Source: Actinomycetota bacterium (GTDB taxonomy: Bacteria > Actinomycetota > Actinomycetes > Streptosporangiales > Streptosporangiaceae). From it: a DNA stretch of 8,669 bases. Location: contig PMOU01000499.1 in assembly GCA_003161205.1 (NCBI GenBank), positions 6,945 through 15,613 of the forward strand. Direction: 5' to 3'. The notes beneath the pieces are model-generated. The model searched no databases and had not been told where the DNA came from. It worked only from the letters and a program-made list of their open reading frames with translations. Shown one piece after another: positions 1-5,021 of this stretch; the first letter of the stretch is position 1; every line of letters starts with the position of its first letter. The position numbers were made by a program, and so were the translations under genes.

Positions 1-404
1 AAATACCTGAGCATGACGGCGGCGCGCATCCGTTGCGGTAGCCGGTCGAGAGCTCGCCTTACGACCTCGGCCATGTCGCTTTCCCGCGCATGGTCCGCCA
101 CCACCTGATCAGGCAGTTCATCGGTGGGGAATTCCTCGACCCGGCGGCGGCGCCACCACGATATGTGCGTGTTGACCATGGCGCGCCGTACATATGCGTC
201 CAGAGCGGCGCGGTCGTTTATTTTGTCCCATGCCAGATAGGTCTTGGCCAGCGCGGCCTGGACCAGGTCTTCGGCATCGGCCCGGTTGCCGGTGAGCATG
301 ATCGCCACTCTCAGCAGCGAGGCCCCGCGAGCCAGGACGTACTCACGGAAGGCCGCGTCGTGGTCGCTAGCTCGCGCTTCCTCGTGATTACCGACGCAGC
401 TCAT
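1..404 (-). CDS. SigE-family ECF RNA polymerase sigma factor, N-terminal part (3' end outside the window)
   Basis: This is an alternative sigma factor that would direct RNA polymerase to a small regulon. The reverse strand reads open for 134 codons from ATG at 404 to the left edge. Residues 15-90 look like sigma region 2: a helix beginning AAFREYVLARGASLLR, then LTGNRADAEDLVQAALAK and AYVRRAMVNTHISWWRRRR, which is characteristic of the actinobacterial SigE/TIGR02983-type group. A variable linker follows (VEEFPTDELPD), then LDRLPQRMRAAVMLRYF, the first helix of region 4. The rest of the region 4 helix-turn-helix lies outside the window. There is no Shine-Dalgarno sequence. TAAAGT lies 7 nt before the ATG, and a 15-bp inverted repeat covers both, so the mRNA is probably leaderless and an operator may control it. 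It is divergent from the gene at 594. The family call is firm; the target promoters are unknown. Confidence 0.92.
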   Translation of the reverse strand, partial: MSCVGNHEEARASDHDAAFREYVLARGASLLRVAIMLTGNRADAEDLVQAALAKTYLAWDKINDRAALDAYVRRAMVNTHISWWRRRRVEEFPTDELPDQVVADHARESDMAEVVRRALDRLPQRMRAAVMLRY

Positions 405-434
405 GCCAGCTACTTTACTTAAAGTAGCTGGCAT
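403..434. promoter_or_regulatory. Perfect 15-bp inverted repeat over the sigma factor start codon and -10
   Basis: The arms ATGCCAGCTACTTTA (403-417) and TAAAGTAGCTGGCAT (420-434) are exact reverse complements separated by CT. The repeat includes the first two bases of the reverse-strand ATG at 404 and the TAAAGT hexamer (412-417, reverse strand) 7 nt before it. By symmetry the forward strand has the same TAAAGT at 420-425, pointing towards the gene at 594. It could be an operator for a dimeric regulator that controls both directions. It could instead form a hairpin, but a leaderless transcript starting at the ATG would contain almost none of it, which favours a DNA-level operator. Confidence 0.6.
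412..417 (-). promoter_or_regulatory. Putative -10 element of the sigma factor gene
   Basis: The reverse strand reads TAAAGT, then 7 nt, then ATG. This fits the actinobacterial TANNNT -10 placed for a leaderless transcript. No clear TTGACN -35 was found 16-19 nt upstream. It lies inside the inverted repeat, so a bound regulator would block it. Confidence 0.4.
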
Positions 435-447
435 ATTACTTAACGTA
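415..447. repeat. Direct repeat pair TTACTTAA(A/C)GTA, 21 bp apart
   Basis: TTACTTAAAGTA (415-426) and TTACTTAACGTA (436-447) differ at one base and are offset by 21 bp, about two helical turns. The first overlaps the inverted repeat. The pair may be two binding sites for one regulator on the same DNA face, but no protein can be assigned from the sequence alone. Confidence 0.4.
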
Positions 448-593
448 CTCGAATTGCGGGCTTACGGGCTCGCTAGCTATCCACCGGGGATGTATCTCTG
501 TGTCCTCACAGATAAAGGTGGCTGAATCACTTGACGTAACTGTCCGCACCAAGCAGGGTCAAGTTGTGGCCTATGCAATCCCACGGAGGGCAA
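435..593. other. Intergenic leader between the divergent sigma factor and double-psi barrel genes
   Basis: This stretch is visibly AT-richer than the coding DNA around it. It holds the second direct-repeat copy and a TTGACG hexamer at 531-536, which could be a -35. The best -10 at 17-bp spacing is CAGGGT (554-559), a poor match. A short open frame starting GTG at 500 crosses into the next gene. No riboswitch-like fold was recognised. Confidence 0.4.
585..590 (+). promoter_or_regulatory. Shine-Dalgarno sequence GGAGGG before GTG 594
   Basis: GGAGGG ends 3 nt before the in-frame GTG at 594 and 12 nt before the in-frame TTG at 603. It is the only strong ribosome-binding sequence noticed at a gene start in this window, and it decides in favour of 594 over the longer TTG start at 564. 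The spacing is on the short side. Confidence 0.45.
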
Positions 594-1676
594 GTGCGGC
601 ATTTGGCGGACATTCCGCGTTGGTGCGACGATGTCACGGAGTCTGCTCGTCCGGCACGATTTGCGCGCAGGTCACTGCTGAAGGCAGCGGTTCTCGGGCG
701 CCCAGATGAATCAGATTTTCCGGCGGTAACGACGGCGGGGTACGGCACGGAGACGGTGGAAACATCGTTGGTGTACACGGTAACCGGCAGGATTCTGGAC
801 GTCAGCCCGCATATTCTCGTGCTGCTTACGGAACGGGGCGAGCAGCGTTTTCCGCTGGCGGCCTCGGCGGAGGCATGGCGAGGAGGATCGATTTCCCCGG
901 CGGCGCTCCGGCGAGGCGATCACGCGGTTCTCCGGCGCCAGTTCCCCGGCGGACCCGTCGTGGACCGGATCTGGGCCGAGGTCGGCCGCGTGACCGGAAC
1001 CATCATCGAACGCGAAGGGCCGGCCAGCCTGCTCGTCGATGAGGGCCCGGCCAAGGGACGCCGGATCGTGATGATCGCCCCCGAAGCCGCCGGCCGGATT
1101 CAGGTCCGCTTCCCGCGCCTGGAGCCGGGCTACCTGATCGACGTCATCGGCTTGAAGCATGACGGCTTCCTGCGGGCCCTGATCCCGGCCACGTCGCAGC
1201 CTCCCTACCGGGCCGGCCATCCGCCCGCGGCGCCTATGGTCAGCGGCCATGTGCCCGATCCGGTCAGCGGAACGGCTGTCTGGCACGAACCAGACGAAGA
1301 GCAGGAAAACCTGCTCGGTCTGGCCTACCCGGCGCTGGATCCCGAGACGAGCTGCGAGCACGGCGCCCCCACGGCGTCTTCGTGCTCGCCAGCCACCTAT
1401 GCGGTGGACCCGCACGCTACGGGCCCTGGCTGCGTACGGCTGCCCTACCTGTCGGTCGGAAGCCTGCTCCGGCTGCGCAACGACTGCGCGGAACGCACCC
1501 GGCTGCTCCCGGTTACCAGCTGCGGAGCCACGGCCAGGCTGTTCTGCGATCGCTGTGTCACCTGCGGGACCTCACGCAAGGGCAGGATCGCCGACCTCAC
1601 CATGGCCGCCTTCGTGGAACTCGGCGGGGCCCTGGAAGTGGGCTGCTTCAACGCGACGATGATGATTGGCGGCTAG
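594..1676 (+). CDS. Cysteine-rich RlpA-like double-psi beta-barrel protein with twin-arginine N-terminus
   Basis: Probable exported protein of 360 residues, not a recognised named gene. Four parts can be seen. (1) Residues 22-45 contain ARRSLLKAAVLG (Arg25-Arg26), an excellent Tat motif core, but the hydrophobic stretch stops after about nine residues at RPDESDF, so export is uncertain. (2) Two similar beta-rich units (about 63-125 and 133-195) each start with VTG and have a Gly-rich turn near the end. (3) A Pro-rich linker runs from about 200 to 245. (4) Residues 254-351 hold nine cysteines (254, 264, 280, 298, 310, 318, 321, 324, 351) and the order LPYLSVGSLLRLRN, CDRCVTC, GRIADLTMAAFVELGG. 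That order follows RlpA-type double-psi barrels (LPFGT, DRGP, RIIDLS-AAA-LG), with the DRGP loop turned into a Cys cluster. The stop lies 4 nt before the MauE-like gene, so they are probably co-transcribed. GTG 594 was chosen for its Shine-Dalgarno; TTG 564 would add ten residues. The fold is an inference from motifs, and whether it cuts or binds peptidoglycan is unknown. Confidence 0.7.
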   Translation: MRHLADIPRWCDDVTESARPARFARRSLLKAAVLGRPDESDFPAVTTAGYGTETVETSLVYTVTGRILDVSPHILVLLTERGEQRFPLAASAEAWRGGSISPAALRRGDHAVLRRQFPGGPVVDRIWAEVGRVTGTIIEREGPASLLVDEGPAKGRRIVMIAPEAAGRIQVRFPRLEPGYLIDVIGLKHDGFLRALIPATSQPPYRAGHPPAAPMVSGHVPDPVSGTAVWHEPDEEQENLLGLAYPALDPETSCEHGAPTASSCSPATYAVDPHATGPGCVRLPYLSVGSLLRLRNDCAERTRLLPVTSCGATARLFCDRCVTCGTSRKGRIADLTMAAFVELGGALEVGCFNATMMIGG

Positions 1677-1680
1677 GCGC

Positions 1681-2535
1681 ATGCTCGCCCTGCGAGAGGT
1701 CCAGATCCCGCTGCTCGCCGTCATGCTGCTCGGCGCCTGCGCGGCCAAGGCCTGGCGGGCGCTGAGTTCGGGTACGGTCACGGCGGGGCTGGGTCCGACC
1801 GGGCTGTTCCCGGTCCACCTGCGGCGCCCCATCACGATCATGATGTTCCTGGCCGAGCTGAGCCTGGGCCTGGGGCTGATCGGCACCGCCGGCCGCATTC
1901 CGGATACCGCCTCGCGCCTGCCCGCGACCATCGTGCGGACGGCAACCGCACTGTTCTTCCTCATCGCCGTGGGCGCGCTGAACGAGCTGAGGCAGCGGCG
2001 CCCCGATTCCGGCTGCGGCTGCTTCGGCGAACTCAGCGATACGCCGATCGGCCTGCGCACCATCGCTCGTTCCGGTCTGCTGTGCGCCTCAGCCGTCGCC
2101 ACGATCGGCGTGCCCGCGCTCCGTATGCCGTCCTCCCCGAGACAGGCTGAGCTGTGGCTGGCCGGGCTCGCCTTCGAGCTGGCCCTGATCGCCTTCCTGT
2201 CGCCCGAACTCGGCGAGATCTTGGTCCGACTCGGTTACTCCGAGCCGTGCGAGCTGCGCAGGCTTCCGGTCGGGCGGACCATGTCCGCCCTGCATGCCAG
2301 CTCGCAGTGGCGCAAGTACGCCAGTCAGGTTTCCACCGCCGAACCGGCCGATGTCTGGCGGGAAGGGTGCTGGCGATTCGCGGTGTACCCGGGAATCGTG
2401 CGCGGACGGCGAGTGGACATCGTCTTCGCCATCTACCTGCAGGCCCGCAGGCCGGCCATCCGCGCGGCGGTGCTCGACGCGGTCACCGGCGAGGTCCTCG
2501 GCCGGCCCGAGGTCCGCGAGTCTGCCGTTCTCTAG
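1681..2535 (+). CDS. MauE/DoxX-type redox-associated membrane protein with extra C-terminal domain
   Basis: This 284-residue protein sits in the cytoplasmic membrane and likely moves thiol/disulfide redox equivalents. MauE homologues are needed to mature the disulfide-rich methylamine dehydrogenase small subunit. Membrane segments are visible at about 7-25, 51-70, 83-101, 124-145 and 156-174. The family's hallmark motif GCGCFG is at 111-116 (Cys112, Cys114), just after the third segment. Residues 180-284 form a soluble extension not usual in plain MauE (about 180 residues). It contains Cys190 and Cys230 in the stretch WREGCWRFAVYPG and was not matched to a known domain. ATG 1681 starts 4 nt after the upstream stop; an in-frame TTG at 1666 would overlap it. 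No clear Shine-Dalgarno is present, so translational coupling is likely. Next to a nine-cysteine protein, a disulfide-forming role fits well. No methylamine dehydrogenase genes are in the window, so methylamine use is not implied. Confidence 0.85.
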   Translation: MLALREVQIPLLAVMLLGACAAKAWRALSSGTVTAGLGPTGLFPVHLRRPITIMMFLAELSLGLGLIGTAGRIPDTASRLPATIVRTATALFFLIAVGALNELRQRRPDSGCGCFGELSDTPIGLRTIARSGLLCASAVATIGVPALRMPSSPRQAELWLAGLAFELALIAFLSPELGEILVRLGYSEPCELRRLPVGRTMSALHASSQWRKYASQVSTAEPADVWREGCWRFAVYPGIVRGRRVDIVFAIYLQARRPAIRAAVLDAVTGEVLGRPEVRESAVL

Positions 2536-2595
2536 GTGACTATAGAAAATCTGCTAGAAAACCCGATAACCGGCTAGCCGTCCTGACGCACACCG
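2536..2595. other. Convergent intergenic region, AT-rich with clustered CTAG
   Basis: The gap separates the ends of the MauE-like gene and the reverse-strand ATPase gene. It carries TAGAAAA twice (2543-2549, 2555-2561) and the 10-bp palindrome CGGCTAGCCG (2571-2580). CCGCTAGAGCGG (2593-2604) can form only a 5-bp stem with a 2-nt loop and overlaps the ATPase stop. No convincing intrinsic terminator is present. Compare the similar sequence upstream of the ATPase gene at 3817-3836. Confidence 0.4.
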
Positions 2596-3780
2596 CTAGA
2601 GCGGCTGAGACCGCAGGAACTTGCCGAAGTGCGGGACCGTGAACGCGATCAGGCCGCGCTCGGAGCTGTAGATCAGGCCCTTCTTGATCAGGCCGTCACG
2701 CGCGGGCGACAAGCTCGACGGCTTGCGGCCGAGCTCGTCGGCCACGACCGACGTGGGCACCGGATCATCACCGGTGGCGGCCATCGCGCGCATGTACTCA
2801 CGCTCGGCGGGCGTGGCCCGCTCGTACCTGCTGCCGAAGAACCCCACCGCCAGCTCGCCCTCGGCCTCGGGCGCAGCCACGCTGACGTCCGCTTCCGTCA
2901 CCGGGCTCGCCGCGGCTACGTCCCAGGTGACTTTGCCGTAAGCCTGGACGAAGTACGGGTAGCCGTCGGCGGCGGCGAACAGCGCGTCGAGCGCTCCGGA
3001 TGTGAAGGTCACGTCCTCCCGCTGGGCGGGGGCGAGCAGCGCCAGGTCGGCGGCTTCCCGTTCGAGGCGATCGATGCGCGCGTACCTGAACAGGCGCTCT
3101 GAGTAGCTTTTGCTCGCCGACAGGACCGACGGCAGGTGGGGCAGGCCCGCGCCGACGACGATAAGCGGGCCGCCCGTTTGGGAGAGCTCGTGGCAGGCGG
3201 CGCACAGCGCGGACACGTCGGCCGAGGGGACGTCCTGCATCTCGTCGACGAACAACGCGATCCCGACACCGAGGTCAGCCGCGACCGAGGCGGCCTCGGC
3301 GAACAGTTCGGTGAGATCGACCTCCAGGTCACCCGAGTCGGCCCGGCCGCGCTGAGCCGGCACGTCGATGCCGAGGGCGACGGTGACGGAAGATCCCTTC
3401 GGCGCCGTCGGGTCGCGCTGGGCGAACGCCTTGAGGACGCCGAGGAAGTACTCGATCCGGTCCGGGGCGCGATGCCGCGGCGCGAGCTCCCGCACGGCCA
3501 TGTGCAGCGCGCCCGCGACCGGGCGCCGGATCGACTGATCCGGCCTGGCTTCGATCTTCCCGGTGCCCCAGAGCCGTTGCAGGGCCATCGACCTGAAGGT
3601 GTTCAGCAGCACCGTCTTGCCGACGCCGCGCAGCCCGGTGAGCACCATGCTCCGCTCCGGGCGTCCGCGGGCGATCCGCTCGAGGACCACCTCGAACTGC
3701 TTGATCTCCCGGTCGCGCCCGGTGAGTTCTGGCGGTCGCTGCCCTGCACCGGGGGCATACGGATTGCGCACCGGATCCAT
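2596..3780 (-). CDS. AAA-type ATP-binding protein with C-terminal winged-helix-like region
   Basis: This 394-residue P-loop ATPase belongs to the group often annotated 'ATP-binding protein', distantly like archaeal-type and Orc1/Cdc6-like ATPases. The N-terminus reads NPYAPGAGQRPPELTGRD (6-23), then Walker A GLRGVGKT (49-56), Walker B IALFVDE (184-190) and a sensor-1-like strand PLIVVGAG (205-212). The lid region includes DGYPYFVQAYGKVTWD (282-297). Residues about 325-390 (TPAEREYMRAMAA to KGLIYSSERGLIAFTVPHF) resemble a winged helix that may bind DNA. No membrane segment or second domain is seen. ATG 3780 was preferred to TTG 3813, which would add only 11 residues, because it gives the family-like N-terminus and has TAGAGT 8 nt upstream. 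The gene is isolated, convergent with the MauE-like gene, and has no evident partner, so its biological role is unknown. Confidence 0.85.
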   Translation of the reverse strand: MDPVRNPYAPGAGQRPPELTGRDREIKQFEVVLERIARGRPERSMVLTGLRGVGKTVLLNTFRSMALQRLWGTGKIEARPDQSIRRPVAGALHMAVRELAPRHRAPDRIEYFLGVLKAFAQRDPTAPKGSSVTVALGIDVPAQRGRADSGDLEVDLTELFAEAASVAADLGVGIALFVDEMQDVPSADVSALCAACHELSQTGGPLIVVGAGLPHLPSVLSASKSYSERLFRYARIDRLEREAADLALLAPAQREDVTFTSGALDALFAAADGYPYFVQAYGKVTWDVAAASPVTEADVSVAAPEAEGELAVGFFGSRYERATPAEREYMRAMAATGDDPVPTSVVADELGRKPSSLSPARDGLIKKGLIYSSERGLIAFTVPHFGKFLRSQPL

Positions 3781-3788
3781 AACATCGG

Positions 3789-3794
3789 ACTCTA
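3789..3794 (-). promoter_or_regulatory. Putative -10 of the AAA ATPase gene
   Basis: The reverse strand reads TAGAGT, then 8 nt, then ATG at 3780. This spacing would put the transcript start within one or two bases of the start codon. No recognisable -35 was found, and there is no good Shine-Dalgarno between the two. Confidence 0.3.
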
Positions 3795-3816
3795 TGACCT
3801 GGTCTAGCCTCAACCC

Positions 3817-3836
3817 TAGATTTGCCTAGAAAGCCC
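3817..3836. repeat. Sequence resembling 2543-2564, flanking the ATPase gene
   Basis: TAGATTTGCCTAGAAAGCCC here aligns with the sequence at 2543-2564, most clearly TGCTAGAAAACCC (2552-2564) against TGCCTAGAAAGCCC (3823-3836): one inserted base and one mismatch. The two copies lie in the same orientation on either side of the ATPase gene. This may be chance in AT-richer spacers, regulatory sites, or the remains of an insertion. Confidence 0.3.
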
Positions 3837-3863
3837 TACCGGCGTGTCGGCTCGGAGTTTGCT

Positions 3864-3897
3864 GGATTCAGGGCTCGCGGGGATTCAGGGCTCGCGG
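3864..3897. repeat. Exact 17-bp tandem duplication at the ctaG stop codon
   Basis: GGATTCAGGGCTCGCGG occurs at 3864-3880 and again, directly abutting, at 3881-3897. The ctaG stop (TGA on the reverse strand, 3885-3887) lies in the second copy, so the extra copy falls after the stop in transcript order and does not change the protein. It looks like a recent slippage duplication. Confidence 0.85.
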
Positions 3898-4913
3898 GAT
3901 TTGTTGATACGAGCCAGGAAGGCGTTGTAGGCAGCCAGCTGGCCGTCGTCGTCATCGACGCTTTCCGTACCGCTGGCCGGGGCGGCCGGCTGCGGCGCGC
4001 TGCTGCTCCCGCCCGTGTCCCGGTGCGAGCTGACCAGCGTGGCGAAATTCGCCCGGCGCGCGACCTCCAGCCAGCCGAGTCCGCCATCGCTGCTGGTTTC
4101 CCGGCTCCAGGCGAAGAACACCGCCAGCACGAGCACGAACATGATGCCCGCGCCCCCCACCCACATCACCGCGCCGCCAGTGTGCACGTCGTTGATCGGG
4201 CTGGGCGCCCAGCTCGGGCGCAGCGTGGCCAGGGCGGGGAACGGGTTGCTGCTCTCCGAGCCGAGGATGAGACCGGTGAAGGCGTCCACCGGCATGGCGA
4301 TGAAGAGCAGGAAGATCCGGGACGGGTAGGAGACCCGCCACCTGATCGGCTCGCGCCCGATCAGCGGCAGGAAGTAGATGTAACCGGCGACCAGGTAGAG
4401 GGCGTGCTCGCCGTCGTGCACCGCCCCGTTGGTCAGGACCAGGTTCATGAAACCGGTGAGGTGCGTGCCGACAATAGTGGAAAGGTAGAGCACCGCGCCG
4501 AACGGGGGCCAGGTGACAGCGGCCACCACCCGCGAGCGCAGCGTCTTCTTGGCCCAGGTGTGCAGGGGGTTGCGGCTCGCGTGCAACAGCAGCGTCCCCG
4601 GCTGGCCGACGACCAGCAGCGGCGGCGCGACCATGATCAGCAGCAGATGCTGGATCATGTGATCGGTGAAGAGCACGTCGTCGTAGCGGCCGATACCGCT
4701 CTGCGTCGCGATCACGACCACGGCCAGGCCGCCGAGGAACAGCCCGGTGCGCCACAGCGGCCACGGGCGCGCCGGATGACGCCGCCGCACGCGCAGCACG
4801 CCCCACAGGTACAGGCCCGCCGCCACCACGACGAAGCCCGTGACCACCGGCGCGAACTGCCACCGGGTGACGACCTGGAGCAGGCCGAACGGAGGCAGTT
4901 GCTGGCTTCCCAT
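3885..4913 (-). CDS. ctaG: Cytochrome c oxidase assembly protein, CtaG (caa3) type
   Basis: This 342-residue multi-pass membrane protein belongs to the caa3_CtaG family, required for assembly of active cytochrome c oxidase, probably through delivery of copper to the catalytic subunit. The hallmark is in the second-third helix region: RYDDVLFTDHMIQHLLLIMV (76-95), with His85 and His89 as likely metal ligands. Further conserved-type histidines are His151, His166, His170 and His244. Membrane segments are seen at about 21-40, 57-72, 88-104, 131-148, 171-187, 198-218 and 249-269. The tail (about 275-342) is hydrophilic, rich in Ser, Ala and Pro, with an acidic run SVDDDDG near residue 330. ATG 4913 was chosen because the protein then starts just before the first helix. 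The open frame extends upstream to 5159, but that part is low-complexity and antisense to the divergent regulator. No other oxidase gene is in the window. The family is firm; the oxidase served is not known. Confidence 0.93.
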   Translation of the reverse strand: MGSQQLPPFGLLQVVTRWQFAPVVTGFVVVAAGLYLWGVLRVRRRHPARPWPLWRTGLFLGGLAVVVIATQSGIGRYDDVLFTDHMIQHLLLIMVAPPLLVVGQPGTLLLHASRNPLHTWAKKTLRSRVVAAVTWPPFGAVLYLSTIVGTHLTGFMNLVLTNGAVHDGEHALYLVAGYIYFLPLIGREPIRWRVSYPSRIFLLFIAMPVDAFTGLILGSESSNPFPALATLRPSWAPSPINDVHTGGAVMWVGGAGIMFVLVLAVFFAWSRETSSDGGLGWLEVARRANFATLVSSHRDTGGSSSAPQPAAPASGTESVDDDDGQLAAYNAFLARINKSREP

Positions 4914-4920
4914 GCCGCCG

Positions 4921-4926
4921 AGACTA
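4921..4926 (-). promoter_or_regulatory. Putative -10 of ctaG
   Basis: The reverse strand reads TAGTCT, then 7 nt, then the ATG at 4913. There is no Shine-Dalgarno in those 7 nt; the only AGGAG nearby is about 29 nt upstream. A leaderless transcript is the simplest reading. No -35 match was recognised. Confidence 0.4.
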
Positions 4927-5015
4927 CCCGCGGCCTCGGCTCCTGGACGACCGGGTGGGCGGGTCTGGCGTGATGGTGTGCCCGGCGGCAGCTGCCGCCG
5001 GTCGGCCCGGCCTTC

Positions 5016-5021
5016 TACGCT
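5016..5021 (+). promoter_or_regulatory. Putative -10 of the cyclase-STAND-LuxR gene
   Basis: TACGCT is followed at 5022 by GTG AGC and then GTG at 5028, which would be position +1 if transcription starts 7 nt after the hexamer. This supports a leaderless transcript starting at the second GTG. No -35 match is visible in the very GC-rich upstream DNA shared with ctaG. Confidence 0.4.

Noticed and set aside
435..593. Possible riboswitch or structured leader before the barrel gene
   Set aside because: I could not find paired stems or a conserved core that match a known class.
711..1415. Reverse-strand open frame within the barrel gene
   Set aside because: Its composition is Arg/Gly-rich with no motif, and it is antisense to a gene with clear repeats and a cysteine-rich domain.
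2536..2604. Intrinsic terminator between the convergent genes
   Set aside because: Only short palindromes with little or no loop are present, and no T-run follows in either direction.
3822..4973. Forward-strand open frame of 383 codons across ctaG
   Set aside because: It is antisense to a well-supported membrane protein. Its translation is Arg/Gln/His-rich and low-complexity.
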